64,000 nt of DNA from Bdellovibrionales bacterium (GCA_020628165.1 JAHDFM010000001.1:29726-93725), one strand, 5' to 3'. Positions 24,975-34,581 are shown, numbered from the stretch's first letter. Notes: generated from the letters alone by a model not told the origin. Numbers and translations: made by a program.

Positions 24975-26275
24975 TAAAAATACTTATTCTTTTTTCATGT
25001 TTTCTGACAACAAAGACATTTGCGAAAGTGAACATGTTAACAGGTCAGTTTTTTCATACACTTGATTTAAAATTAAATAAAACATTTAACTTTAAAATCA
25101 CTTATAAAAGTAATGATACATTCTCCGGTTATTTTGGTTCGTCGTGGTGCTCAGAGCTTGACCAGAAAATGAATATATCATCTCGTCAGCTCAATTATTG
25201 TGGTGAGGTTTTATCCGGTGTGAAGGTCAAATTTATAAAGAATAGGTATCTTTATAAGCTAAATACTAAAACATATTTGTTTAACAATAGAGGGCGACTA
25301 ACACATATATGTGTTAGCAAAAAGTGTTATAAGGTTAAAATTAAAAGTAATAAAAATTTATTGTTGGTTCACGGGAACACAAAAATATATTTTAATTTAA
25401 ATCAGCAAGGACTTGTGAAACTTGCTAAAAACAACAGCAATAAAATTTTTAGTGTCAATTATAAAAATAAAAACCTGTCACAGATCTTTTTAAAAAATGG
25501 AAACATACGATTTGATTATGATCGAAAAAAAATGAGTAAGCTTTACAATGACCGCGGTCAGTATTTGAACATTCAATACCGAAACGAAAAAGTATATAAG
25601 GTGAGTAATGAGCAGAACTGTGTCGATACTTATGATTATAAAAAAGCATCTCAATTATCGGTGGTGCTACAGGTGAAGTATTTTTGTAAAAATAAAAGTG
25701 AGCGCCAAGAAAATTATCTGCTTTCCTATTATAGCAATGGGCAATTCAAGAGTATTAAACAACAGCAGTCTCAAAATTCTTTAATTTTTAATAAAAAATC
25801 TAAGTTACAAAAAGAAGTGAGGAATAGAAGTCAAATCGAGTACGATTCGTTAGGCCGGGCGAGTCAATTGGTAACTCCACAAAAAGATAAGATTCACTTA
25901 CTTTACAGTAAAAGTAATCTACCGATAAAAATTAAACAGCGGAGTAAAGGTGGTCATCAATTATTAACGGAAATTAAATATCATAAAAATCAGGTGAGAG
26001 AAATTAGATCAAGAAATAAACTCTACAAATTTTCATATAAAAACAACAAACCATATATTATCGAGGCAAGTAACGGTGAAATATTAAAATACAATTATCA
26101 AGGTGCCGAAATTGCTTCACTTGACTTGAAAAAAAACAAAATGAAATACAATTTTAGTATGAGAAAAGAAGACTCCAAAGTAGATACGATAGCAATTGCC
26201 GAATTCTATAATGATATCTATGAGTCTTTTGGCAAAAGCATAGATTATGTGCCGCAGTTGAAGGAGTTATTTTGA
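24968..26275 (+). CDS. Exported RHS/YD-repeat-like protein
   Basis: 435 residues with a signal peptide (MVIKILILFSCFLTTKTFAK). The body resembles the RHS/YD fold: YFGSSWCSELDQKMN near the start, then short repeats such as QYLNIQYRNEKVYKV, IEYDSLGRASQLVTPQKD, TEIKYHKNQVREI and ILKYNYQGAEIASL. YD-repeat proteins form hollow beta shells that can enclose toxins, but this one is short and has no DPxG autocleavage motif or toxic C-terminal domain that I can see. Overlaps both neighbours, so translation is probably coupled. Confidence 0.65.
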   Translation: MVIKILILFSCFLTTKTFAKVNMLTGQFFHTLDLKLNKTFNFKITYKSNDTFSGYFGSSWCSELDQKMNISSRQLNYCGEVLSGVKVKFIKNRYLYKLNTKTYLFNNRGRLTHICVSKKCYKVKIKSNKNLLLVHGNTKIYFNLNQQGLVKLAKNNSNKIFSVNYKNKNLSQIFLKNGNIRFDYDRKKMSKLYNDRGQYLNIQYRNEKVYKVSNEQNCVDTYDYKKASQLSVVLQVKYFCKNKSERQENYLLSYYSNGQFKSIKQQQSQNSLIFNKKSKLQKEVRNRSQIEYDSLGRASQLVTPQKDKIHLLYSKSNLPIKIKQRSKGGHQLLTEIKYHKNQVREIRSRNKLYKFSYKNNKPYIIEASNGEILKYNYQGAEIASLDLKKNKMKYNFSMRKEDSKVDTIAIAEFYNDIYESFGKSIDYVPQLKELF

Positions 26276-26499
26276 TTTTAATTTTTTTAATGACTCTATT
26301 TAATTTACAAGCTACAGAGCTTGATACCGGCTTGGGTCCACAAGCCACTGCTATGATTCTGAATGGTGTGGACTTCAATAAAGACTGTAAGTGCAAGGAG
26401 TCAGAATCAGATTTACAAGCATCAGATAAAGCCCATATCTTGGTTTTTGGCGAAGATGCCGTACCAGCCAAAGGCTCTAATGGGAGCACTTCAAATTAA
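26272..26499 (+). CDS. Small exported protein, TTG start coupled to RHS-like gene
   Basis: 75 residues. The TTG overlaps the preceding stop as TTGA, and AAGGAG sits five bases upstream, which decides the start. A short signal peptide (MILIFLMTLFNLQA) is followed by a mature peptide of about 60 residues with KDCKCKES and a C-terminal GSNGSTSN. No family recognised. Its tight coupling to the RHS-like gene suggests a partner role. Its end overlaps the end of the convergent hydrolase gene by four bases. Confidence 0.55.
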   Translation: MILIFLMTLFNLQATELDTGLGPQATAMILNGVDFNKDCKCKESESDLQASDKAHILVFGEDAVPAKGSNGSTSN

Positions 26500-27458
26500 A
26501 GAGTTTTTTTAAAAAAATCCTTCATTCGTTGGTAGGAATCAAGGCGAATCTCATCTTTTTCAATCAAAATTTGGTGTTTGGCATCTTTGTACAAGTGTTC
26601 GCTGCAGTTTGGGGTTTTTGCACAAAAATCACTAGAGACATTGCTTTTTACAATTCGATCATTCCCTGCCGTTATAAGAAATATGGGTGTCTTGTTTTTA
26701 GAAAAATTAAGTGTGTTAAACTGACCAATAGATTCGAACGACTTAATTAGCCATTGCACCGTGACACCTGTGCTTAAAAGCTTTGGGAAGTGGTTAAAGA
26801 GCAACTGTTGATAATTAACAAAATTTTCAGGGGCGCTTGTGAAGTGTGTGGGGGAAGGGTTTTTATCGCCTTGGGTCGGAGCCCAGCTAGTCGGTTTAAA
26901 AAATGTTTTTAATACAAACTTTGCTAGCCAGTCGGGAATCATCATTTTTTTGATGGCAATCATAGGAGTGAGTGTTGCGAGCTTATCAATGGTTCCTGGG
27001 AATTTGTTTATGAGTTTTAGGGTTATATGACCACCCATCGAGTGGCTTATGACATTTAATTTGCTATACCGTGGTTTTAAGGTGGTTAAAAAATTTTGCA
27101 AAGTTTTTTCATACGTCGCAAAATCATCTATATAAACTTTTTTAGGGTCTAATTCTGGAAGTAGATCTGGAGATGCCCCTTGGTTGATGTGGTCCCAAAA
27201 ATAAAGATCATACTCATTTTTAAAAGCATCAAAGAGTTGCCAATACTTAATAACGGGTTCAGCAACTCCAGTGACAATCACTAGAGCTTCTTTTTGGTTG
27301 GCTACAAAAGAATAGTAATGGTTTTTATAACCTTGGTGTTCAATGAATTGGCTGTTGAGTTGAGAGATAGTTGCAAGAGCTTGCTGTTCAAATTTGCTGT
27401 TTGCAAATATCTTGATAGAAGTCAGCAAGATTAAAATTGTTACACTGATTTTTAGCAC
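26496..27458 (-). CDS. Exported alpha/beta hydrolase, lysophospholipase-like
   Basis: 320 residues with a signal peptide (MLKISVTILILLTSIKIFA). The catalytic triad can be placed: Ser140 in SHSMGGH, an Asp in TAGNDRIVKS near 273 and a His in DAKHQILIE near 297. The order and spacing fit the monoacylglycerol lipase/PldB group (Hydrolase_4). It should act on lipids or esters outside the cytoplasm. The start overlaps the end of the aspartokinase gene by 7 nt, so it is probably co-transcribed with it, although no functional link is evident. Confidence 0.8.
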   Translation of the reverse strand: MLKISVTILILLTSIKIFANSKFEQQALATISQLNSQFIEHQGYKNHYYSFVANQKEALVIVTGVAEPVIKYWQLFDAFKNEYDLYFWDHINQGASPDLLPELDPKKVYIDDFATYEKTLQNFLTTLKPRYSKLNVISHSMGGHITLKLINKFPGTIDKLATLTPMIAIKKMMIPDWLAKFVLKTFFKPTSWAPTQGDKNPSPTHFTSAPENFVNYQQLLFNHFPKLLSTGVTVQWLIKSFESIGQFNTLNFSKNKTPIFLITAGNDRIVKSNVSSDFCAKTPNCSEHLYKDAKHQILIEKDEIRLDSYQRMKDFFKKTL

Positions 27459-28651
27459 TTAAAAGTCTCTTGTAAATGTTTGTTGGCTTTCTCAAGGTCT
27501 TTGTTGCTGATGACAAAAGACAGGCTGCATGGGGAACTTATGACTTTTTCGACAGCAATGCATTGCTCAGAGAGTGTTTGATTCACTTTAACAATGTCGT
27601 TGCAGTCAACAGCGCCAGAGTAAGTAAGAGTGATACTTGAGTTGTGATCTTTTAAAATTTTAATTTCTGAACTGTTCGATACTTCGTGATGTATGACATT
27701 GAGTGCATCTTTGCTATCAGTGAACATCAATCGCAAATGACCGTCATTAAAAGCACTAGCTAAAATTTGAGGCATAGCAAGAGATTGCTCGTTTAAGAAG
27801 TTTGCAATTTTTTTATAGCCTTGGGCGCTATTTTCACTTGCCGTTTGTAGGTGCATGATTCGTTCAATTTGACTGATAGCAATTACTTTTGGTTGTTCAA
27901 ACATATTGATATCCTCATTTTTAAGTACGGTGGTTCCATGCTCATCATTTTCACTGCTCCCAATGAAGAGAGGCACTGACAGTTTTTCAGACAGCGCTAC
28001 CGAGCGGTAATGTAATATGGGCGAGCCCCAAAAACACATATTTTTTAATTGTGAGAAGCTGATTGTTTCATAGAGTTTTGAGTTATTGTTTCCTTTGGGG
28101 TCAGATGAGTGCACGCCTTTGACGTCTTTGAGTGTTTTACAAACTGTAGCGTTGAAGTGAGCGGCTAAAGTCACAGCGGTGGTGTCGGAGCCGCCTCGGC
28201 CAAGTGTAGTGATTTCTTTGGTGTTGGGATCGACACCTTGAAAGCCAGCGATGATGACAATTTTATTTTCCGAAAGAGCTTGTTCAACGCGAATCGGTTT
28301 TATGTTGGTGATGCGGGCTTTGTTGTGCACTTGATCTGTAAGAATGCCAGATTGGCTACCAGTGAAACTAATTGCCAGATAGCCAAGCGACTGCAGTGCC
28401 ATGCTCATTAACGACATGCTGACTCGTTCACCAGTTGAGATGAGCATGTCCATTTCACGGCGAGCTGGTGTTTTGGCAACCTTGTGTGCAAGGTCAATGA
28501 GCTTATCTGTTCCTTTGCCCATAGCGCTCACAACAACAATTAACTTATGGCCTTGATCGTGAAGTTGACCAAGGCGCTGAGCTATTTTTAAAATTTGCTC
28601 AGGGGTTGCAAGGCTGCTGCCGCCATACTTGTGAACGAGTAAGTTGTCCAT
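27452..28651 (-). CDS. lysC: Aspartate kinase
   Basis: Phosphorylates aspartate in the first step to lysine, threonine, methionine and diaminopimelate. The N-terminus VHKYGGSSLATPEQILKIA is the family nucleotide-binding signature; TTLGRGGSDTTAVTLAAHF and SSDPKG follow. The C-terminal 140 residues form ACT domains for allosteric control (VIAISQIERIMHLQT, LSFVISNKDLEKA). 399 residues is typical of the single-function class. No attenuator or riboswitch is seen in the 84-bp upstream gap. Confidence 0.9.
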   Translation of the reverse strand: MDNLLVHKYGGSSLATPEQILKIAQRLGQLHDQGHKLIVVVSAMGKGTDKLIDLAHKVAKTPARREMDMLISTGERVSMSLMSMALQSLGYLAISFTGSQSGILTDQVHNKARITNIKPIRVEQALSENKIVIIAGFQGVDPNTKEITTLGRGGSDTTAVTLAAHFNATVCKTLKDVKGVHSSDPKGNNNSKLYETISFSQLKNMCFWGSPILHYRSVALSEKLSVPLFIGSSENDEHGTTVLKNEDINMFEQPKVIAISQIERIMHLQTASENSAQGYKKIANFLNEQSLAMPQILASAFNDGHLRLMFTDSKDALNVIHHEVSNSSEIKILKDHNSSITLTYSGAVDCNDIVKVNQTLSEQCIAVEKVISSPCSLSFVISNKDLEKANKHLQETFKC

Positions 28652-28735
28652 GAATAGAAATATAGTAATAAATGACTAGAAATTCAATGATTGATAAGGA
28701 ATCTCAATAAATCTCAACATAGCAGAGAAAACCTA

Positions 28736-29653
28736 TTAACTTGTTTTCTTTAAATACCTAACAAGTTTGGTTGTGCTTCCTTTAGGGATTCGAATGCGAT
28801 AACTTTTAATAAACGAAGGCACAAAGCCTTTAGTAAGCCCTGGGTTAAGGGTCCTTATCTTGTCGGGAGAAACACCCATGTACCTTGCAAGATTGATAAG
28901 GTCTGTGCCACCAGGGACATTGTACACCTCATAACGATAAGGCTTCATTGGCTTTATATTATAAAATCCATACTTCGCAGGAGCTTTGGCTATCAATAAA
29001 GTCGCGATGAGTTTTGGAACATAATTGCTGGTTTCTTTGGGAAAGTCTCTTTTAGTAGAGAGCACCCAGTAGTTTTTAGTGTTGTATTTTTTGATAAGAC
29101 GTTTGAGTTTGTTTTCGCCCATGTTGTAGGCCGATGCAGCTAAGTACCAAGAGCCAAACATGTCGTATAAGTCACCCAGGTAATGAATCGCAGCCTGAGT
29201 GCTTCTGTAAAAGTCTTTGCGCTCATCGATCCACCAGTCAACTTTAAGGCCGTATCTCAATGCAGTTGATTTTATAAACTGCCAGTAACCAACAGCTGCA
29301 GCATGACTTCTAGCTTGTGAAGATAAACCACTTTCAATGATGGCGATGTAGGCAAGATCAAGAGGGAGCCCTTTTTGTCGAAGGCTGTACTGCATGCCAG
29401 GGAAGTAGCGATAGGATTTAGCAAATATTTTAGTGAGCCAATTTTTTCCGCGGCCTTGATAGTAGTTGATCCACTTTTGCACACGTTTGTTGTAAGTGAT
29501 GGGAATGTCGAAGCTAGCTTTATTATCAATTGGAGAGATAATATGTCTTGAGTTGTTCAATTTTGTATTGAATCTCTTAGTTTTTGATTGAAACTCAGAG
29601 GCAAAACTAGGGAGCGCGAAGACTAGAAAACAAGCAATTAAGGTCAACTTCAT
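28736..29653 (-). CDS. Lytic transglycosylase (MltD-like) with LysM
   Basis: 305 residues with a signal peptide (MKLTLIACFLVFALPSFA). The SLT domain has the catalytic Glu in AYIAIIESGLSSQA and the partner segments AAVGYWQFIKSTALRYGL and YLAASAYNMGENKLKRLI. One LysM domain follows (YEVYNVPGGTDLINLARYMG...YRIRIPKG, about 235-292). It cleaves peptidoglycan glycan strands in the periplasm. Only one LysM is present, fewer than in E. coli MltD, and no lipobox is seen, so it is probably soluble. Confidence 0.88.
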   Translation of the reverse strand: MKLTLIACFLVFALPSFASEFQSKTKRFNTKLNNSRHIISPIDNKASFDIPITYNKRVQKWINYYQGRGKNWLTKIFAKSYRYFPGMQYSLRQKGLPLDLAYIAIIESGLSSQARSHAAAVGYWQFIKSTALRYGLKVDWWIDERKDFYRSTQAAIHYLGDLYDMFGSWYLAASAYNMGENKLKRLIKKYNTKNYWVLSTKRDFPKETSNYVPKLIATLLIAKAPAKYGFYNIKPMKPYRYEVYNVPGGTDLINLARYMGVSPDKIRTLNPGLTKGFVPSFIKSYRIRIPKGSTTKLVRYLKKTS

Positions 29654-30016
29654 AGATTTTGATTTTAGAGATAGGCCGTGTTCTTGAGTAGCTCAAAAAA
29701 ATGAATTGACCCTAAATTAACTCTAAAAAGATAAAATTGACTTAAGTCCTGATCAAAAATAACACTCATCACACTTAAGTAGATCATCACCAAAATAGCA
29801 AAGCACAGTTATTAATTTAGGTTTTAAATGCTCTATTAAAAAGCTGTAAAATTATGCATAAAACTAGTGAAGACAATGATGGTTTGGCTTAATTTTTAAG
29901 ATTCTTAAATTTCAACAATAAGTATTTAAAAATACATATTGAGTAGAGTGAATAAAAAATCTTAGTTACATCAAAAAAAATGACATTTTTATCATTGTTA
30001 GATAAAGAACTAAGCT
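29654..30016. other. Divergent intergenic region (363 bp)
   Basis: AT-rich DNA between the divergent transglycosylase and kinase genes. TTGACT at 29737 has no convincing -10 partner. No coding frame, repeat or strong hairpin is visible. Confidence 0.5.
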
Positions 30017-31525
30017 ATGCAAAAGTTTTGTTCATTGCCTGGTTACACCATTCTTAGAAAAATTGGTGCCGGAACAACAAGTGACGTTTATTTAGCCAGT
30101 GGCATAGACTCAAAGTTATATGCCCTAAAAGTATTTAACAAATACTTGCCCGATGAAATTGGTCGTAAAGCCTTTAACAGAGAGTTATTAAATTTAAAGA
30201 AGATTAAAACCAATCGAATCGTTTCTGTTTATGATTTAGTAAAAAACAGTGACGGTAACTATTTCTTAATCCAAGAGTTCATTGACGGTGAAAACTTAAA
30301 AGATAAATTTTTAGAAGTTACTGACCCAATCACTCGTTTAACCTTGGCTCTTGCTGTCTGTGCAGAAGTGTTACTAGCACTGGAAGAGTGTCATAACAAA
30401 AACATCATTCATAGAGATATTAAGCCAGAAAATATATTGATTGATAAGAGTGGCCGTGTGGTTGTCACCGATTTTGGGTTGTCTAAAAATTTAAACATCT
30501 CAGACAAATCAATCCATGGCCAAATTTTGGGATCTCCTCAATATATGTCCTTGCAACATTTTGACAATGAAAACCAAAGTGAAGTTCTGGACATTTATTC
30601 TATCTGTGTTTTGTTTTACAACTTGGCCACAGGAGAGAGCCCCTTTCAAGGTAGTAATATTGATGAGATATTGAACAATAAACGTCATGCAGTTTTTAAG
30701 CCCCCTTACAAGTTAAACAAATTTATTCCTGTCGAGTTGAGTCAGGCCATACAAAAAGTGCTTTCCAACAATTTTGACACTTTTAATAAGTCTTACAAAT
30801 TAAGGTATTTATTGCTGCAAACCATTGAAAATTTAAATCTTGATGTTGATGCCATCTTGCTCAATTTTTCTGAAAAAAAGTCAGTCATTTCAGATAAGAA
30901 AAAACAGTATATTCAAGACAGCCTTGAATCGTTAGTGTTTTCATCATTTCAAAAAGAGAAACACAAGTCCACTAAGCACAATATACTGTATCAACTCATC
31001 GATATAGATCCTGACAAATACGGTGAGTACAAGAAACAAAAGAAAATTAAGTTCTTTGCTTCATTTGTTAGTCTGATGGCAGTCTGTATGTTTGCACTCA
31101 ATTATTCTTTGTTAGATAAAGAATCAGAATTAAAACTGAACCCAATAAAGGTCACTCAAGAGAGTAAAGTTAGCTCTGCTCTAGATAAGACATACAATGT
31201 TAGTGAAAAAAATATAACAAACGTCAAACCAAATAAAAAACAAATTATTAAAAAGGTAACACCTAAGAGTCAGCCGAAAAAGCCCAAGAGATCGATTGTT
31301 AAAGAATCGCAAAAAAAGTTAGAGGAAAAAATAGGCTACCTGATTGTCAACGTGCCTTCTGACATAAAAGTTTTTATTGATGGCAAAAAGGTTTTAACAT
31401 TAGGTGAAAAATTAAATTATCCAGTAGGTACTTATAAGGTCAAAATGACAAAGCTTGGGTTCAAGCCAATAAGTTCAAAAATAAAAATAACAGATGGTCA
31501 AGAGACCTACATTAACTTGGATTGA
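30017..31525 (+). CDS. Membrane Ser/Thr protein kinase with C-terminal PEGA domain
   Basis: 502 residues. The Hanks-type kinase domain is intact: Gly loop IGAGTTSDVYLAS, Lys38 in YALKVF, HRDIKPEN (132-139) and DFG (152-154). A single membrane helix lies at about 344-362 (FASFVSLMAVCMFALNYSL). After a Lys/Pro-rich linker comes a PEGA domain (LIVNVPSDIKVFIDGKKV, YPVGTYKVKMTKLGF), expected outside the cytoplasm. It is therefore a candidate envelope sensor kinase. The stop overlaps the start region of the sigma54 activator, so the kinase and activator are probably one signalling unit. Confidence 0.92.
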   Translation: MQKFCSLPGYTILRKIGAGTTSDVYLASGIDSKLYALKVFNKYLPDEIGRKAFNRELLNLKKIKTNRIVSVYDLVKNSDGNYFLIQEFIDGENLKDKFLEVTDPITRLTLALAVCAEVLLALEECHNKNIIHRDIKPENILIDKSGRVVVTDFGLSKNLNISDKSIHGQILGSPQYMSLQHFDNENQSEVLDIYSICVLFYNLATGESPFQGSNIDEILNNKRHAVFKPPYKLNKFIPVELSQAIQKVLSNNFDTFNKSYKLRYLLLQTIENLNLDVDAILLNFSEKKSVISDKKKQYIQDSLESLVFSSFQKEKHKSTKHNILYQLIDIDPDKYGEYKKQKKIKFFASFVSLMAVCMFALNYSLLDKESELKLNPIKVTQESKVSSALDKTYNVSEKNITNVKPNKKQIIKKVTPKSQPKKPKRSIVKESQKKLEEKIGYLIVNVPSDIKVFIDGKKVLTLGEKLNYPVGTYKVKMTKLGFKPISSKIKITDGQETYINLD

Positions 31526-31527
31526 TC

Positions 31528-33228
31528 ATGAATTATACGCTTTTAATTTGTCAAAATGGTGGAGAGTTTAATCAGGTTGAACTCAAAGAAGGAGTGTTAT
31601 CTGTTGGATCTCAATGTGATTCCAATTTTGTAATCGATGATTTTGAGGGAAAGTTATTTATTACAAAAAGTAAAAAAGGCATTGAAATTGAGTATAAAGG
31701 CTTGGGGCTATTTAAGAGCTGGAAAAAGGAAGTCTCAGTTGCAAGCCATTTATTTAGTCTACAAAACCATGACTTTGTAATTCTCAATAAAAAACTGATG
31801 GACACTCAAGGCTCACTTCAATGGGATGTTGGACTGTTTCCAACAAATCCTTTGAAGAAATATTATCCAGAGAAATTACTTCATTTTTTGTTATCCACAA
31901 TTCAATCAAATCAGGGAGCAATTCTTACATTTGCAGAAAACAGGTTAGATGTTTTAGCTTCAAAAAATATAAAATTAAAAAATGGTGCCGAGCTTTTTAT
32001 TCAGAGAATTGTTGAGAATAATCCATCTCAGAATATAATTAATATGAGTTACAACACTCACACTTTATTGTTTGAAGCAGGTTTGGCACCACTCGATTTT
32101 TGTCTCATTCAATGTGAAGGTGGCCACAAAGAAAAAATCATTCTTTATCTCCCTTATACAAAAGAAATGCGTGCTTTGCCTGAAGGTTTTTTAGAAATCA
32201 TGTTGAAGCTAAGTGCTGGACAGGTTCTCACACACACCACGTATTTAAAAAACTTAGATTTAAAAAAACAATTAACTCATATTGAACATAAGTTTTTTTG
32301 GGGGAACACTCCTAAAATGCAATCTTTAAAAAAGTATGTTGATAAGATTGCCAAAACCAATTTAAGCGTGCTCATCCATGGTGAAACTGGCACAGGTAAA
32401 GAGATGTTAGTTAAGTATATACAGAAAACATCTCATACTAAAAAAGTGGTGACCGTGAACTGTGCTGCTATTCCTGCAGAATTAGCAGAAAGCACCTTGT
32501 TTGGTCATAAAAAGGGTTCTTTTACTGGAGCTATTTCAGATGAGATTGGAAAGTTAAAAGAGGCTGATGGTGGGATTCTTTTTTTAGATGAAATCGGTGA
32601 ATTGAGTTTAGCGATACAAGCAAAGCTCTTGCGAGCCATCCAAGAGCAAAAAGTTACTCCGGTGGGTGGCAAAGAAATCAGCTCCAACTTTTGGTTGATC
32701 ACGGCGACTCACCGGGATTTGTTATCAATGATCAAGGGTGGCCTTTTTAGAGAAGATCTTTACTTCAGAATCAACGAAGCTATGGTGCAATTGCCGAGTT
32801 TAAATGAAAGGCAAGAAGATATAGAGGGGCTTTGCCACTTTTTAGCAGAACAAGTGATCGTTCAAAATAATTTAAGTGAAAAATATTTTTCCAAAGACTT
32901 TCTACATCATATTAAAACAAGGTTATGGAAGGGCAATATCAGAGAATTAAAAACATTTATTAGAAAGTCTCTGTTATTAGCAGACAAAAAAGTAGTAGAT
33001 TTAGAAGTTGTGAACCTTTTTGATAAGCAAACACAAGGCTTACAGCACTCATCGCATTACCCCAATGAATTGCAGGTGGCTAAAAAAATGTTTGCGAAAT
33101 CACATATACAAAAGATTTTAGATAAATGCAGTGGCAATAAAACTCAAGCTGCAAAAATATTAGGCATCACAGTTAGGAACCTATATCGCATTATCAATGA
33201 AGAAGTGAATCAGAATTATGAATTTTAA
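31528..33228 (+). CDS. Sigma54-dependent activator with FHA-like N-terminus
   Basis: About 566 residues from ATG 31528; a TTG at 31522 overlapping the kinase stop is the alternative. The N-terminal 100 residues look like a degenerate FHA domain (GVLSVGSQCDSNFVIDD), fitting a phosphothreonine reader for the upstream kinase. The AAA+ domain has Walker A GETGTGKE, the sigma54-contact loop GSFTGA (Ser in place of the usual first Ala), Walker B GGILFLDEIGEL and the R-finger region FREDLYFRINE. A Fis-type HTH ends it (NKTQAAKILGITVRNLYRII). Likely targets are the two sigma54-type promoters just downstream. Confidence 0.9.
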   Translation: MNYTLLICQNGGEFNQVELKEGVLSVGSQCDSNFVIDDFEGKLFITKSKKGIEIEYKGLGLFKSWKKEVSVASHLFSLQNHDFVILNKKLMDTQGSLQWDVGLFPTNPLKKYYPEKLLHFLLSTIQSNQGAILTFAENRLDVLASKNIKLKNGAELFIQRIVENNPSQNIINMSYNTHTLLFEAGLAPLDFCLIQCEGGHKEKIILYLPYTKEMRALPEGFLEIMLKLSAGQVLTHTTYLKNLDLKKQLTHIEHKFFWGNTPKMQSLKKYVDKIAKTNLSVLIHGETGTGKEMLVKYIQKTSHTKKVVTVNCAAIPAELAESTLFGHKKGSFTGAISDEIGKLKEADGGILFLDEIGELSLAIQAKLLRAIQEQKVTPVGGKEISSNFWLITATHRDLLSMIKGGLFREDLYFRINEAMVQLPSLNERQEDIEGLCHFLAEQVIVQNNLSEKYFSKDFLHHIKTRLWKGNIRELKTFIRKSLLLADKKVVDLEVVNLFDKQTQGLQHSSHYPNELQVAKKMFAKSHIQKILDKCSGNKTQAAKILGITVRNLYRIINEEVNQNYEF

Positions 33229-33297
33229 AACAGGGTGTAGTGAAATAAATGTCATACCTAACATGCCATAAGCTGTTGAAAATACTCAATCAAAAGC

Positions 33298-33313
33298 TGG
33301 CACAACTATTGAT
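33298..33313 (+). promoter_or_regulatory. Candidate sigma54 promoter before the barrel protein gene
   Basis: TGGCAC-N5-TTGAT. The -24 element is perfect; the -12 element has GA for GC, one mismatch. Predicted start near 33324, leaving about 24 nt of leader with GGAGG before ATG 33348. It sits just downstream of the sigma54 activator gene. Confidence 0.45.
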
Positions 33314-33347
33314 CTGTTTTGGGGCAAACATTCACTACGGAGGAAAA

Positions 33348-34343
33348 ATGAAACATCTAATTTTAATACTATGCTCAATCACATGTTTAAACGTTGTTGC
33401 TGAAACGGAGCAAAATGATTTTGCGACACTCTCTGAGCAAGAGTTAAAAGAAAAAATAAATGCTTATCAAAAAGCGCTTGAGATTAAAAAAAATCAACCG
33501 GAGATAAAAAAAGAACCAATAACAATTCCTGTTGTGATTGAACCCGTGGTTAAGCCAGTTAAGGTCAAAGAAAGTATTGAAGAAAAAAATAAATCACCAC
33601 AAAGTGAAACAAAGGAAGTGAGCAAAGGTGTTGAGTATTTGAAATCTGAAGATGGTAGCAATGTCTATAATTTTAATTTTTATAACAAGGGTGTCAGTAA
33701 AACATCGCAAGGAGTTCGTTATCAACAGAAGGATAGCTCTCCTAAACTAATATCTACTGTGAGTAAGGTAAATAATGAAAATTCCAAAAAGGAGCCTTTA
33801 AAAAAGCCAATAATAGGACCAGTTTACGAAGCGGTTTTTTTGGACACTAGTGAAATTGTTTCATCTGAGTTCAATGAATATGTACTAAGTAAAATTTTAT
33901 TTAGAATAGGGCATAAACAGTCAGGTTTTTATGTGAGTCCTTTAGTTTATTTAAATGAAACCGAATCAACTAGTACGTATGGAACAAATAGCGAAGAGGA
34001 TTTTACAGGATTTGGTGGGCGTCTTGGGCGAGTCATAGACTTATCTGAGGTGTTAAGTATGGATATAGGTTTTGAATTTAACCGATTAGAGTTCAAGTAT
34101 ACCAGCGAAGATTTTAATAGTATCATTGGTTACGATAAGAGTGTTTACACAACTAAAGTGAATTTATTTTCTTTGCACTTAGCTCCATTACTGCGTTGGA
34201 AAAATATTAACTTATCATTGCCTCTAAGTATTGGCACTGGCAATTCAAAGCACAGTAGTGAGTGGTCTGGTCAGTCTGAGTCGGACATTGGGTCAGATAA
34301 CTTTTCGTATTCTGCTGGTTTAGGTTTGGCAGTTATGTTCTAG
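33348..34343 (+). CDS. Outer-membrane beta-barrel protein with linker region
   Basis: 331 residues. The start at 33348 has GGAGG seven bases before it and a signal peptide (MKHLILILCSITCLNVVA); an upstream frame from 33249 lacks both. A charged helical N-terminal part (LSEQELKEKINAYQKALEI) and a Lys/Pro/Val linker are followed from about 170 by strand-like segments (KQSGFYVSPLVYLNE, GGRLGRVIDLSEVLSMDIGF, NLFSLHLAPLLRWKNINLSL) ending in Phe, typical of outer-membrane barrels. It may be controlled by the kinase-activator pair upstream. No named family. Confidence 0.7.
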   Translation: MKHLILILCSITCLNVVAETEQNDFATLSEQELKEKINAYQKALEIKKNQPEIKKEPITIPVVIEPVVKPVKVKESIEEKNKSPQSETKEVSKGVEYLKSEDGSNVYNFNFYNKGVSKTSQGVRYQQKDSSPKLISTVSKVNNENSKKEPLKKPIIGPVYEAVFLDTSEIVSSEFNEYVLSKILFRIGHKQSGFYVSPLVYLNETESTSTYGTNSEEDFTGFGGRLGRVIDLSEVLSMDIGFEFNRLEFKYTSEDFNSIIGYDKSVYTTKVNLFSLHLAPLLRWKNINLSLPLSIGTGNSKHSSEWSGQSESDIGSDNFSYSAGLGLAVMF

Positions 34344-34565
34344 TTAAAGTAATTTGATATTAATATCTATGCATTAGAAAGTTTTATTTAAAACAGCTTT
34401 ACATTATTTATAAATGACAAAAATAATAAGCTTTTGACAGAGGCTAGGAAACTTTTGACTGGTCAAAAGTTAAAGGCGACGCAAAAATTGCAATCAGTGA
34501 GTGTCGGCTCACTTAATTCAATACTTTAACACTCTTTTAAATTTTAGACCTTAGTCACATAATGT

Positions 34566-34581
34566 TGGCACAGGCATTGCT
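34566..34581 (+). promoter_or_regulatory. Sigma54 promoter for the flgF operon
   Basis: TGGCACAGGCATTGCT matches the -24/-12 consensus TGGCAC-N5-TTGCW exactly. Predicted start near 34592, then AGGAG at 34594-34598 and ATG at 34607, so the leader is only about 15 nt. The site lies inside a longer in-frame extension of flgF, which supports the shorter flgF start. Confidence 0.8.

Noticed and set aside
26154..26489. Minus-strand 111-codon frame
   Set aside because: Opposite the RHS-like gene end and the small exported-protein gene, with no ribosome site or signal.
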